This document shows, one piece after another, positions 48,040 through 61,340 of a stretch of 64,000 bases of DNA; position 1 is the stretch's first letter; each line of letters opens with the position of its first letter. Location of the stretch: contig JAAOOA010000060.1 of NCBI GenBank assembly GCA_012861695.1, positions 2,386,071-2,450,070 on the forward strand, given 5' to 3'. Origin of the DNA: Trematomus loennbergii. Lineage: Eukaryota; Chordata; Actinopteri; Perciformes; Nototheniidae. A program made the translations under genes and the position numbers. The notes beneath the pieces were generated by a model that had not been told where the DNA came from, did no database searches, and worked only from the letters and a program-made list of their open reading frames with translations.

Positions 48040-48933
48040 AAAGTGGGTCGCGGACCCGTTTGGAATGGGTCGCAGATGTGAGTGAAGAAACATTTTTTGA
48101 AAAAATTAACTTTTAGTTTGAAGGCCCGATTTTCTAACGCTGTGCATGCAGTAGGCGTTGGACTGGAAGTACCGGATACACGGTTTTGAAAACTTCTGTC
48201 ACGTAGTGATCATCTTCTCAATAAAACATCTATGCTGATGTTTTTTCGAGTCTTCTGGCCAATCAGAATCAAGATTGTTGCCGGAAGTCCCCACGGAGAA
48301 TAACTTTGCGGTAGAACTATTCTTTATACATCCATGGGTACAACTTCAGATCAAAATGAACACATAATGAAATATGACCCCCGGTTTGATGATTGACAGG
48401 TCACAGAACAATGGGAGCTATCTACCCTTACCCACAATTTAAAGTAATTCACACAGACTCTCTCCTCTTTGCTCTTCTCTCTGTGAGGAGCAGCAAGTTC
48501 AGCTGTCAGAACAAAGTGAAAAACAAACAATGGCATCAAATATTATTAATATGTCGGGTAGTAATAGATTTATTTATTTTCTTCTCAGAGTGTACCAGAA
48601 TGCGTAGTTTATATGTTAGCATTTCAAAAAATCTCCTGGGGGAGAATCCCCCCAGACCCCCCTTCTGGAGTTGGGATTTCAGCATGTGTGCCTTTTTATG
48701 TTAGTTCAGCTTTGATTCCATCATCTCATTAAACCTTTTTTAAAAGCAGACTTTAGTTCTGTGAAGGGATATAAGGGATATATGTACTGTACTTCACTTT
48801 GTGTATGCTGAAAGGCGTATATATTACTGCACGATTTTTGGTTGAATAGATTTGAGTGGTCAAAATTTCGGGTCGCGATCTATTGACTAAGGAAAAAGTG
48901 GGTCCCGAGGCCTGACCAGTTGAGAACCACTGA
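48040..48933 (-). mobile_element. hAT element of the CAGTGGTTCTCAACTGG family, copy 1
   Basis: The right end CCAGTTGAGAACCACTG (ending 48933) and the left region with GTGGGTCGCGGACCCG correspond to the reverse of 56884-57828. The left terminus is lost. The two copies share most of their interior. Confidence 0.8.
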
Positions 48934-49094
48934 CCTAGAGGAAGCCATGAAGGGGATGCAAGTTGGTCTACTGATAGGCTACGAAGGTGAACGGGATGCC
49001 TTTCCTCAGCCTTTACCCAACTGACATTAAATGAAAATCACTTGTATAACTCCTTAATACAAATGCATCTAAACTTGACATTTAAACTTATTTA

Positions 49095-49735
49095 GTGGGA
49101 ATGCTGATACAGCATTCCCACTATATGTTATTCTACGGACAAAATTATTATTATTCCGCCGGAATTTTGCACCTCTTCTCCTCCTGCATTCAACATCGCA
49201 GAAACTCCGTTCAAACATCAAAACGTTCAGCTCGGTCGGGAATCGATGGCTATCATTTGGATTATTCATAACTTTCATAATTCCAGAGATACATCCCATA
49301 ATTCATCACATTTTTAACCATTGAAGTCAATGGAGAAAATCTTCAGAATTGAACAATCTTCATGCAAATTCAACTGCTAACTGTTCATTCATACTTTCAG
49401 AAACCTCATTCCAACTTTAAAATGTTACACATCTTTCTGACATTATTCGTGTAACAGAACTTTTAATTCTGATTCTTACTTTTAGAGATATTAAACATTG
49501 TTCAGACCTTGGTAAAGAGGCTTTCTTCAGATTTTAACATTAACTAGAGTGCGTGATGTCACAGCAGCAGCCGCACACCTTTAGTTAAACTGCCAAAAAG
49601 GCCACATTATTAACCCGAAAGTACACAAAAATTACACTTCAGATACTCAACTTTCTTGACATGCTTCACGTTTTGAAATTTCACAGATATCTGTTATGGT
49701 TCTTCCACAAAACTAAAATGTTTTTTTAACTCTGG
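49095..49735 (+). mobile_element. DNA element with AGTGGGAATGC palindromic end, copy 2
   Basis: It begins with a 13-bp-arm palindrome (49095-49123) and matches the reverse of 26802-28741, including the ACATCTTTCTGACATTATTC region where the other copy has its LTR. The second end is missing; a Tx1/L1 LINE fragment follows from about 49740. Confidence 0.7.
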
Positions 49736-49739
49736 TATT

Positions 49740-50462
49740 TTCATCTTTTCTCCTATTTTGAACAATCCTGATCTTAGCAAATACTTGTTGTCAATCAATA
49801 TAAACAAATGGACGAAATCAGGTATAAAGCAATTGAAACATTTGTTTCATAAAGATATAACATTAAAATAATTTAATGATTTAAGAGCAGAATACGGCAT
49901 TTCAAATTTTTTCAGATACCTGCAAATTAGGAACGTGATCCAATCAATTATCAAAGGCAATAAATTAAGATCGGGATTGTTAGAAGAGGAGGAGATATTG
50001 ATGTCATCGAGCACGATCAAATGTAACATTTGTGAACTTAATGCAATTTTTCTAAAAGAGCTCAGTCATCCTTTCTAACCTTAAAAAATCTTGGAAAAGG
50101 ACTTGCAGATAGATGAAACTACTTGGCTGAATATTTGTGAAAGAATACATTTTCCATTCATAAGCAATAAAATCAAAGAAGCACATTTTAAATGTATCAA
50201 CACATTTTACCTCACACCCATAAAGATGCATAACATTTCCAAAGAAAACTCTCCAAACTGTCCGAGATGTAAAATAAAAGAAGGAACATTTATGCATCTG
50301 TTTTGGGATTGTGATCTCTTGAAACATTTCTGGGATTCGATTCATGCTCTCACAAAAGCCGTTTTAGACATCGAAATGTGCCTAAATCCATGTTTTGACC
50401 TATTAAATGACATGCCAAACTTTAAACTGAATCCCAAACATTACAGAATACTAATCACAATA
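49740..50462 (+). pseudogene. Tx1/L1 LINE ORF2, C-terminal fragment
   Basis: The clearest part (50091-50462) reads TTWLNICERIHFPFISNKIK, FKCINTFYLTPIKMHNI and NCPRCKIKEGTFMHLFWDCD, then LKHFWDSIHALTKAVL. The CPRC...H...C arrangement with a following tryptophan is the C-terminal zinc-finger-like region of Tx1/L1 ORF2. Unlike 14200-15030 this copy keeps both first cysteines. It is cut at 50462 by an inverted-repeat element; upstream frames (49740-50050) are broken. Confidence 0.82.
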
Positions 50463-51052
50463 GGCGCTTTCACACCGCAGTACTTTTCCCACTTTAGTTC
50501 CGATATAGTTCCGAAATGTCGCGTTCACACCAAAAAGAGCCGGAACTAAAATGAGTTCATGAGAACCTTTTTACCCCCTTTTCCGTCCCTGCTAGAGAGC
50601 AGGTACTTTCGTGGGAGAAAAAGGTTCCCATTTCTGATTGGCTGGGCGGATTGCAAACCACGCCCGAAAAACTCCCAAAAAGTTTTGTGAAGCCGCCATT
50701 TTATTATCCTCGCATTAGCATTATTAGCATTGGCATTAGCCCAGTGCACAAACGCAGAGAGACTAACTTATGGCAACACAAAAGAAAACATGGGAGCGGT
50801 GGAGATGAGGAGGTGTCGGCGTTCTGGCGATTTACTCGGAAGGCTTCAGTAGAAGCTGCTGGGAGTCCCAGCAGCTTCTACTGAAGCCAGTCCCCAACTC
50901 CGGGGACTTCCGGCCAGGGACTTCGGGTGGCAGTATACGCCGTGAAGTTGTTTGCGGCCTGCCAGTAAACCCAAAGCAGAAGAAGAAGAAGTGAGGTCAG
51001 CGGCTTCATTTGCCTAATCCTCCCTCAGGGACTTATTCCGGTGTGAACGCGA
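50463..51052. mobile_element. Harbinger-like MITE with a Myb/SANT-like remnant
   Basis: The ends GGCGCTTTCACACCGCAGTA and, at the right, CCGGTGTGAACGCGA are inverted with mismatches. Near 50770 a frame begins MATQKKTWERW, and after a break reads LAIYSE. This resembles the start of the Myb/SANT-like protein carried by PIF/Harbinger elements. That link is an inference from a short match. The hairpin at 50842-50888 follows directly. Confidence 0.6.
50842..50888. repeat. Perfect hairpin, 23-bp arms, 1-nt loop
   Basis: GGCTTCAGTAGAAGCTGCTG plus GGA, G, then the exact reverse complement. Confidence 0.95.
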
Positions 51053-51917
51053 TCTGTACTCAGTTAGCTGTAATTTCTCCTGGCTCAAGTGCTGGCTCTG
51101 GGGTTGTTGTGTGAGCCACCACTTGAGAATTGTCGTCTTTTTTAAGAACAAATGTTCTTATGTCCATCTTCAAAAACTGTGAGTCTGAGACTGACAGTTC
51201 ATTTTAAACATTGTCACAGCTCACAGGATAGGTACCTGTCAGCCAATAAGACAGATGTGTCCATTCAACTCTCTGGTTGGTCTGGTGCCTTGCCTCTGTT
51301 GCATTCACCGAACACGGGAAATTACAATCCTGCCGTCCTCTTATGAGGTTCAGGTAAAGCACTGTTAATGTATTATATGATTGACTCAATAATATAATAC
51401 ATGACTTTGAGAGTAGGCAATCTAGGCATATTAACAAAATGTATTAAACATACTTATCACGGCGACGGTGTACTGAGATAAAAAAAAAGAAAATTAATTT
51501 TTTTTTTTTTTTGCTTTTTTGCTAGGGGGCCCTTAGTGGCTGCGGGGCCCTAAGAGGCCGCTTATGTCGCTTAATGGGTCGGGCCTGCTCTGGATATGAC
51601 CAGTGATGGAATGGTGCATTCTGTGGCTATTAGTCCTTACGGCCGGAAATACTAGTTGTGGTGTTGTCATTGTCTACATTGTCGCTGTATTGTAAATTTG
51701 TTTGTTTTACTTTGATGTTTTGGTTTTTTTCCTTTCCTTTTCCTTTCTATGTTTCTTTTCATGGCTCTGTTGTTTAAGTTATCTTAATAAGCATTGTTTG
51801 GTTTTGCCTGTGTGGGCATGTGCGGGTGGAGGGAGGGAGTGGGGAGTGAAGTGAGTGTACTGTGATATTAAAATGTAAATGAAATGGTATCGATTATTGT
51901 ACACTATAATGACATTT

Positions 51918-51939
51918 AAAAAAAAAAAAAAAAAAAAAG
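51918..51939. repeat. Homopolymer A tract
   Basis: About 20 consecutive A; no element structure could be tied to it. Confidence 0.9.
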
Positions 51940-51959
51940 TTTTTTATGGGGAAGGAATT

Positions 51960-52042
51960 GCAATTACTAATCTTTCTACAGGCCCTCTGCAGTCCCCTCA
52001 AGAACCCCTAGGGGTCCCCGTACCCCTGGTTGGGAACCACTG
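51960..52042 (-). mobile_element. hAT fragment of the CAGTGGTTCCCAACC family
   Basis: GGTTGGGAACCACTG ends at 52042, preceded by CTAGGGGTCCCCGTACCCCT. This is one end of a common vertebrate hAT repeat. The other end is missing. Confidence 0.65.
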
Positions 52043-53733
52043 TTTTGGAAAGAACGAAAGAAATGCATACACAAAGTTTATGAAAACAAGCGAAAACAAA
52101 CTACAATCTAAATGACGGTCACCACAGAAGTGAGCCAACCGTTACTGTGCAAACATACACAAACACAGTCTATGTACATATAAACATCTGGCTCATACAG
52201 TTTGGTAGCTGTAGCCGAGTCACACAGCATCTGACAGAACTTAAGCAAGTGTTGAGTTTGCAGCACTAACTGACAGTATGCAGCTCATGTTTCTGAACTA
52301 GCTCTGTTACCACCTGTTGCTACAGATGCTTCTGCGAGCCTCCATCTGCTCATTCTGACAGAACATAGTTAGCACGCTGATGGTGCTACTAAGGTTTTAT
52401 AATGAATAGCGTTCGTCGACTATGAAACCATAGCCTTATGTTATGGGCTGATCTTAAGAGCTTATTGACATATCAAGGTATTGTTGCCGTTTAGGGAACA
52501 ATGGTTAATTTTAGTGGCTGGTGCCATGCTTTTTGTTTCGACACATAGTTCACAATAGTTTAGGGACCAATCATTCTCTATGACAGGATGAGAGCTAGCC
52601 CCTGGTTTTACCCCTTAGCTTTTGGTTCCTGCAGAAGAGTGCAGTGGAATAAAAGCAATTACAACGAACAACATCTGACAGAGATGAATAGGCAGCGTAC
52701 AAGGCTACAGTGAAGCGATGACAGCATATCATCAAGCATACCTTCTCCGCGTTATTGAAACAATGTTGAAACACTGGGAGGATAACTGCAAGCCGCTTTC
52801 TGCCAGAAAAGGTGCGATGTAGCCCCTGCGCTGCACTGTTGATCTCTCCGGCTGCACTGAGAGCAGATTTTAGGGCCAACACAACACATGCACCTGATTG
52901 CATGCCACCACTCATGGGAAATTCATTTTCTGCGCAATCCTGTGGAAAAGCAGAGTGGTGAACAGCACATTCTCTGGCAGGCGCTCAGTGTCTCTGTTAA
53001 AGGGATTTGTTGCGGTGTTTTTTACAGAGTGGGTACGCTTCTGACCAATGCGTGCGACTGAGAGAGCGGCTCAGGTTTTTGTGGGAACGATAATTGAGTT
53101 GCCATATAATCACGCTCGCTGTTCTCTGGAAAAACTGTTGACTTTTCTGTTCATGGTAATTTGAACTTCAAGCCACCGTGGTGTAACACAGAAATCAAAA
53201 ACAGAAATCAAGAGGCGGATAAAAAGCCATTCCAATATTTCAGCGACAGGAAAATGGTTATGCAGCATTGTCTGGTTTTTAATAACCAGGCACATTTTTG
53301 AAAAGTGGGGCATTGACAGGGTCAGGAGGATTAAACACATAAATACAGGAGCCGGTTGGCTGTTTTTGTTACAGTAACGATAACAACCTCACAGTAAATT
53401 ATAACCGGGACTCAAACCGTGGCCATGAAGAGAGACAGCCAGAGGACGCCAAATGGAAAAATGATATAAATCTGAGATGCTAAATCTATTCACTTTAGAA
53501 TGCACAAGTTGGAAATTATGAGGAGTTTTCTGGTTAAAGGGTGTGGGGAGGATGAGGTCGGGAGATGGAGGTATTTTCCATCCATTAGTGGCGTAGCACG
53601 AGATACGCACATAATTCACTTTCCACATCTTCACCCAATTAACTAATCGCATCATAATCGAGCTAGCACTGGCTGGATGTTGCACGTCATTGAGAAGTTA
53701 TCGAGCCCCGACAGCCAAGAAAAGCTTTACTCC

Positions 53734-53878
<145 letters not shown>

Positions 53879-54152
53879 AAATGATATGAATGAACACAGC
53901 TGATGCAACCAAACACATTTTGGCAGACGTTCGCTTCTCAGCTGGAGGATTTTTAAAAGCCAAACATAAAATAAGAATTTATAATGCTTGGTGTGAATGT
54001 GATGGCTTTGGCTTGCATTAAAACTCTTTGTAATCCTGTTCATAAAACATCCATGATAATAAGGCCACCATCAGTTGGATTTTTAGTAACATCTCATGGT
54101 ACTATTTTGGCCTCAGTAATCTCCAGACTATGTGGAATATCTGGAGAATTAT

Positions 54153-54594
54153 AGGGGTAGTATTCTGATCGTTTTCAAGTTCATATTTTGTATGTAGTGT
54201 CTCTACAGTGACATGTCTCCATGCTTTAATGTTCAAAAGCTCTTTATGTTCTCATACTGCCTGTGCTGCAGCACCTCTTTTCACCCTCTGTCTGAAATCA
54301 GAGCCCAGTCTGCTCTGATTGGTTAGCTGGCCGGCTCTGTTGTGATTGGTCAACCGCTTCGAGATGTCTTGCCCCTTAGCCTATCAGGTTAAATGTGTTG
54401 GAGCACTAGCCAATAGAAGCGCGTGTGTAACATGATGTCATTATCTTATAGAAGTAAACAAAGGAGTCTAATGGAGGCGTTTCAGGCGGGGAGGGAACAG
54501 AGGGATTTTAGCCTTTGCAGACCATTTACATGCACACAAACCTATAGAACACACTACAGGAAAGGGAGACTCAAAGAAGCAGAATAGTGCCTCT
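54153..54594 (-). mobile_element. TTAA-type element, family C, copy in reverse
   Basis: AGGGG near 54153 and a right end AGAATAGTGCCTCT followed by TTAA (54595-54598). The interior CATACTGCCTGTGCTGCAGC and CTCTGATTGGTTAGCTGG match the reverse of 36585-37010. The left TTAA is mutated (TTAT). Confidence 0.78.
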
Positions 54595-55971
54595 TTAAAC
54601 AGCAGATTAAGAAGTTTGCCATATTTAGCTTTTAGAGGACTTCCATAAAAAAATCACAGGTGTAACGTGGGAAAGACAAATGCACGTGTAAGCAATGACA
54701 TTTGGCATGGAAACAAAAAGATTTGAGTCTTTTTCAAGTGACCAAAATAATTGTTGTTATTTTGATGTGCAAAATGTGTGTGTCGTAATTTACTGTTGAG
54801 CTTTATTCTCTCCTCTCCTTCGATCTGTGTTTCTCTGAGGGCAGGGAAGAAGTGAACAACTCGTCTGCTAACTTGTTGCTTTCGTAACCAATATTAGCAT
54901 CTCTCTTTTAACAATGTTTGGATCACAAATTAAAAGTAGAAGAGATATAAGTAAGTAAAAGTCTGCTAGCAACAAGTGTTAGCAGTGCAAAATGACGTTT
55001 CTTTTCTTTGTCTAGCTTAAAATCTGGTGAATTCTGACTCTTGTTCCCATATAGGGGAACAAAGTGCATGTTCTCACAAAACCATAGAAGGAAGATATCA
55101 GAGTTGATATTATTTTTGAGATGCTATATGCCAGATTATAACTCAAAGCTTGGGCAGGTACACACATAACAATCAGCCAACACTTAAAACATGTCTTAGT
55201 GTCTATCTCACAAACAACTATAAAACAGATCAAGGTAAAAGTCAGAGGAAGCGAGGTGAGTTTATTGCAAGCTGTACCAACAATGGCTGGGAAATAAACG
55301 TGATAAGACCTACTCTACTGATTGCTCCTTAATGCTACGTTTGCAACAGTCAGTCATACAGAATAGCCTATAGTTCTTTCTTTTGTCCCGGTGACAACGA
55401 ACCCTCATTCCCATCTCCTGCACCGTTGAAAATATTGAGTTTAGAACCAGACATCAGTATCTCAGTTACAAAGCCAAACAAAGCATTTGACAACAATGAT
55501 CATTCATAGACATGTTTGCAGAAGAACAATACCAGTAATACGCCTTTTTTTCCCATGTCTCCATGTCCAGTTATGCAAACATGGGCCACAAAAGCTGAAT
55601 ACAGATTACTTGTTTCATTTTCAGAGGTATCAAGGATACAAATAATGCATTCAGCAAACATATAACTTTATTGTTCTGTGTTTGCTGGCGGCATTTATTA
55701 TAATGTACTAAGACACAAGATATCGGGTACATTCAAACATGCCTAATGCATTTTTATGAAACATACGGTTATCGTGTGTGTATCTTAAGAGTATCACACT
55801 TATTCTTTCTCTTTCTCTCTGTGGTTCCCCTGCTACAGTTTAAATGTTGAATAACTTCAGGGAAGATTTGGATCAGTCTGAAGACCGCTTAATCATTCTG
55901 AGTGACTCCCACTAGCTGGTTTCCCATCAGGGGCGGCATGTTACTGTGTGTGTAAATATACATGTGTACTG

Positions 55972-56609
55972 CAGTGGCGAGCCGTGACTTTTATACCTAG
56001 GCCCTCTGACCCCCCCTTCCCTCGAAAAAAAAAAAAAAATAGTTATTACATCACAGCGTATACTTCAGCGAAATATCAAAACAACGGCCCGGGGTGCAAA
56101 ACGCATCTACCACACAAAACAACACCTGTAAATAACCCAATTTGTGTTCTTTGAAATTGAAAAGGATATTGCATTGTGTTTGTTACTTTCGTTGCAGTTG
56201 TGTATATGTCTTAAGTGTAATTTGGCTTGGCTTCCTATTTTGTATGGACATGCTTTTATTTTGAAGGAGAGTTTACGCTGTTGACAGGAAGTTGTTGTTG
56301 CTATGGAAATCTTGACCAGTTGTTATAACACATGCATAAAGACTCACCTCGCAGAGACCAGACAAACTTCTTTCATTTAACCCTTCACATTCCAACAGAA
56401 ACTGAATAGGCAGATTCGAAGGATTTATTTCTTTGGAAATGTTATTTGAAATACAATTAAATCAAGTTATTTTGGTAAAACTAATGAAAAATATAACTAA
56501 AACAATATTTAAAAAATATATATTTAAAAAAATGTTTTTAAATATTATTTTGTAGAATATCTTAGGCCCTCAGAGAGGGCCTCTAGAGGGCCCTGACGGC
56601 TCGCCACTG
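55972..56609. mobile_element. Complete hAT element with perfect 8-bp duplication
   Basis: It starts CAGTGGCGAGCCGTGAC and ends GACGGCTCGCCACTG. GTGTACTG is present on both sides (55964-55971 and 56610-56617). CTAGGCCCTCTGAC near the left is echoed by TTAGGCCCTCAGAGAGG near the right. 638 bp, no transposase frame. Confidence 0.92.
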
Positions 56610-56883
56610 GTGTACTGTACATGCATCCTGGTCTTATAAAAACGTGTTCACCAAAACTCTATTGTGAATTGTACTCTGAGGAAAACATAATTTCTTCAGG
56701 ATTACATGTTTCTAATCAAAGTCAGCATGGGTAGAAGTGGAACTAACTAACGTAGTACTTTCAACTAGGAGTCTTTTGTGTACCATGAGAAAGATATTAC
56801 AATAAGTCAATGCTGACTTATTGTCATTTAAATACTTTAAGCTTACCTATAGTAACTAAATTCACATTCGTAATGCTTTAATC

Positions 56884-57828
56884 CAGTGGTTCTCAACTGG
56901 TCAGGCCTCGGGACCCACTTTTTCCTTGGTCAATACATCGCGACCCAACATTTTGAAGCACTCAAATCTATTCAACAAAAAATCGTGCTGTAATATATAC
57001 GCTTTTGAGCATACAATATTAATAAAAGTGAAGTACAGTGCATATATCCCTTATATCCCTTCACAGAACTAAAGTATGCTTTTAAAAAAGGTTTAATGAG
57101 ATGATGGAATCAAAGCTGAACTATATAAAAAGGCACACATGCTGAAAACCCAACCCCAGCAGGGGGGTCTGGGGGGATTCTCCCCAGGAGATTTTAGAAA
57201 TACTAACATATAAACTACGGATTCTGGTACACTCTGAGAAGAAAATAAATAAATCTATTACTACCCGACATATTAATAATATTTTATGCCATTGTTTGTT
57301 TTTCACTTTGTTCTGACATAATGCTGCGAGAAGAGTAAAGAGGAGATAGTCTTTGTGAATGACTTTAAATTGTGGGTAAGGGTAGATAGCCCCCATTGTT
57401 CTGTGACCTGTCAGTCATCAAACCGGGGGTCATATTTCATTATGTGTTCATTTTTATCTGAAGTTGTACCCATGGATGTATAAAGAGTAGTTCTACCGCA
57501 AAGTTATTCTCTGTGGGGACTTCCGGCAACAATCTTGATTCTGATTGGCCAGAAGACTCGAAAAAACATCAGCAAAGATATTTTATTGAGAAGATGATCG
57601 TGACAGAAGTTTTCAAAACCGTTTATGGTCTCCGGTACTTCCAGTCCAATGCCGACTGCATGCACAGCGTTAGAAAATCGGGCCTTCAAAATAATAGTTT
57701 GACTTCCCCCCCCCCCCAAAAAAATAGAAATTCCCAATTTTTTTTGTCTTCACTCACACATCTGCGACCCACTCGAAACAGGTCCGCGACCCACTTTTGG
57801 GTCGCGACCCACCAGTTGAGAATCACTG
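56884..57828 (+). mobile_element. Complete hAT element of the CAGTGGTTCTCAACTGG family
   Basis: It starts CAGTGGTTCTCAACTGG and ends CCAGTTGAGAATCACTG. The 8-bp CTTTAATC flanks it perfectly (56876-56883 and 57829-57836). Both ends have GTGGGTCGC-type motifs inside the terminal repeat. 945 bp, no recognisable transposase. Confidence 0.93.
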
Positions 57829-60129
57829 CTTTAATCCAAGTATGAAATATCCTGATCCCCAAAGTAAATCCTTGAGGTCAAGTTTATTATAATGTTCCAT
57901 CATTCATGTTTAAAACACATTTTTATCCCAGTGAAAGTGGTTACCTTGAGTCAGTTCCAAAAAAGCTAAATGAATAAACACTGCTTGATGAACATCACAC
58001 ATCATCTTTCCTCCATGAGATTTCACCAGATTGATTTCTGTTTCTCCTCCATGATCTGCAGCAGGTGTTGGCCACCTGTAGCGGCTCAGCTGCTTAACAC
58101 TACACTGCGAGTGTAACAGAGTTTACATCTGGAAGCCATTGCCTCACAATGTCATTATCAAATTACCGGGCTGAAAACACACTGGAGAGTGGGGAGGGAG
58201 AAGCTGCCAGCATTTCCCTCGACTACTGTATCGGACAGATATATCGGGGCACTAACACTGATAAGCAAGAGAGGATATCCTTTTCACACTTTTGAATCTG
58301 AAGGCATGGACATATTGTACATGAGATTGCTGCATTATGAAAGACTGTGTGTGTTGTCTAGAGCTGGAGCAAGACTAAGCTAACTAATATTAGCTTAGTT
58401 TGGCATTCAGAAAAAAACTGGGAAATGCTAGTCGGCTCTTTTCAATGAAATATTGTTTGGAAATAGTTCAATCATGTAACATGTAAAAAGTGAGTCTGCA
58501 ATCATGTAAATCAGGCTGCACTCACCTTTCCATCGGTGCTGCCAAATGTCTCAGTTGGTCACTTCACTAAATAGTCTCCGTAAGTTATAGGAACCTGTCA
58601 GATCATGTACTGTTCACACACATATGCGTTTAATTACTAAACATTATAAAATGAGTAATCTGGAAGCACGGGGACTGTCCATTGGTCTAAACGTCTAATC
58701 CCAAATATTATCAGTGAACCAAAAATACACTCTGTACCCTAGTCAAACTGAAGCACAAAAAGCTTAAATATTGTGCAGAAACACTGAGGTTATTTTTCAT
58801 CATGAAGGCATGACCGGCCTACTCTGACTCTGATTGGCTAGCACTCATTGATTTCCTAGATTGGGTTGTATAGTTTTAGGTATGATGAGTGAGATAATAT
58901 AACGGTAAGTCAATCATTCTACAGAGAAATGATCCGTATGCTTCCTTTTTGTTTTGTTCTCCCTAAATCTCGTGCAAAAACTCGCTGCCACATCCTGTTG
59001 ACTTTTTGTGCTTCTTTCAGGTCGACTATAATTGAGAGCTCGACACGGGGGACTGTGAGTTTTACAGGAAAAAATAAAGACACATGATCATCTCCTGCTG
59101 AACTGGCATGAGGTAACAGGACTGTCTCTTGGATTTCAGCTATCATCGTAATTGCTGCTGTACAGCTGTGATGATGATATGTAATGTGTGAAGCCTTTCC
59201 TGGCTGCTGCCAATTCTTTGGTTTGTTTGTCTAACTTGCACAGGTGCCTTTTAAAAAAAGGATAGCATGCTGCAGTGTATTGCAGACATAGACAGCATGG
59301 CCCATGGTGATTGGATAAAAAAGGCAGTTTGGATGGATGTAAGTGATCGCTTCTCTGCTGTTGAGATTGTTGACACAGGGGAAATGATACAACTCATTAC
59401 TTCTGCACAAAGTGTAGACTGTGTACTTTAGTACCATTAGGATGGTCTTTTGATGCTTTATGTAAACTGGGATGAATTGGGTGTGTTTGACCATGTCTAC
59501 AATTTTAAATTGAAAGTGAGCCTCCTCTATGGTTCGATCATATTGCCTCCAATCCCTCCGTAGTCTTTGTACTGTACATTGCATTATAAAAATGGGGATA
59601 ATGGCACTAACAGTCTCTCATTAGAGGCATTCATGGTGGACACATAAAACAATCTACAAAATGGTTGTGTAGGGAATAAAAAAAAGCGAATTTGAGATAG
59701 ACATTCAAAGCTTTACAATCTACTTTAACACCTCCTCCTGCTTGCTGATTGTGCTTTCTGAAAGTTATTCAAATGTCCCCACATTTTTGGAATGGAAAGA
59801 ACCGACTTAAACAGGGTTGGAAATGAGTATACTCTTGTGCACACACACGGAATATGATTAATTTACCAATTATGCGCCCATTAATCATAGCTTCTTTATT
59901 TATTAACAGTGCACTAAAAAACGAAACAATTGCTCGTGACTCATTTTTGGGGGGTGAGATAAAAAGTTAGAGCATCAGCAGAAAGCTATTGTAAATTATC
60001 TATGATGGATGTTTGTACAAAAGGCATTGTCCCATCAGAGTTGTTGACATGTCAAGCTAAACCCGAAAAATTGAAACCCAAATGGCAGGTTATTGACAGA
60101 AACCTCCATCAGTGCTGCCGTCATTTTAA

Positions 60130-61074
60130 AGGGGACCTATCATGCAAAATGCACTTTGTACGTCTTTTATACATGAATATGTGTCCCCGGTGTTCCAGGG
60201 AACTCACCAAGTGTCAGAAAACACAACCCTCTCTATTTTCCTCCATACCCAAATCTCAAAAAAAGGGGCTGCAACGGATCTGATAAAAACTGATCCAGAT
60301 TTGAACACTGTCCTGACGTCAGGACGGTGGCGCTGCGGCTATTGGGCCAACTCTCCACCTATCAGGAGGAGACAGCCACGGCCATTGCCGTTCGAAAGCG
60401 CTGGAGACGCTGTAGTACATATGCCAGGCCTGTAAGTGGCGCTGTAGTCTGCCACAAAAGCAGCGAAGAAGACTTGGTTACCATGGTTACCCTTCTGTTT
60501 ATTCTCCGCTGTGGCTTTTTTTCTCCCTCCCAGAGGCAAGCGTTTGCTCCCGCTGCTTTAATTCAATGCAATCCCTCCCCGTCGAGGCAAGCACTGTAAT
60601 TCTCTCCGGTTAGTCCACCAGCAGATGACAAACACCCACCTCTCCGCCTCTTCCAAGGAACGAGGGGACCGTGCGGCAGAGTTTCAGTTTCAGTTTGTTC
60701 GCCGGTCAAGATGTCCGTTAAAGTTTAAATCTTCCGGACAAAATTTGAAAAGTGCCGGTCAAAGGTCTTCTTTGTTATTTATTGAGCTTTAAAACAATGA
60801 ATAACGACTCTATATAATAAAACACGGAGGACGGAGATCTCTTTTTCTCCCCCTCTTCTGACAGCCCAGCAGCTGTTCAGAGCACGTCTCCCTCTCCTGC
60901 AGGGGGGCGTGGTCAGCAGAATCAGACCCGTAGACAGCAAACAGCACATAGAGCGAAATGAGGCATGGCTAAAATGCATGATCTGTTTGGTATTTTGCAA
61001 ACAGAAACGTATAAATATACCTTATATAGGTATGGCCCTACAATATCATTTAAATATAGCATGATAGGTTTCCT
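60130..61074 (-). mobile_element. TTAA-flanked element, family A, copy 2
   Basis: Ends AGGGGACCTATCATGC and GCATGATAGGTTTCCT, with TTAA at 60126-60129 and 61075-61078. The interior is the reverse of 20418-21359, with small indels. Confidence 0.85.
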
Positions 61075-61220
61075 TTAAGTTACCATACTATCGCCGCAGT
61101 CCTGGCCATTGGTGATCATCTGGAACGGACGATTATATTTCTTGAGCGAATGCGAACGACAATTTTTTGTATAAATATTGTGTGAAGTCGTTGGTTCATT
61201 TAGGTAGTCGTGCAATAAGT

Positions 61221-61340
61221 GAGATAATGTGCAGCGAGGCAGTCATTAATGGGAAAAACACAGACCGCTTTGCGTCAGGATCCTGATCACCATGTTGGAG
61301 TTCTTTTTTCATAAATGACCGCCTTGCTGCATATTAACCA
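61221..61340. repeat. Short inverted-repeat element (GGGTAATGTGCAGC type), copy 2
   Basis: GATAATGTGCAGCGAGGCAG and, at the right, ACCGCCTTGCTGCATATTAA form a diverged version of 39868-40006. Confidence 0.65.
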
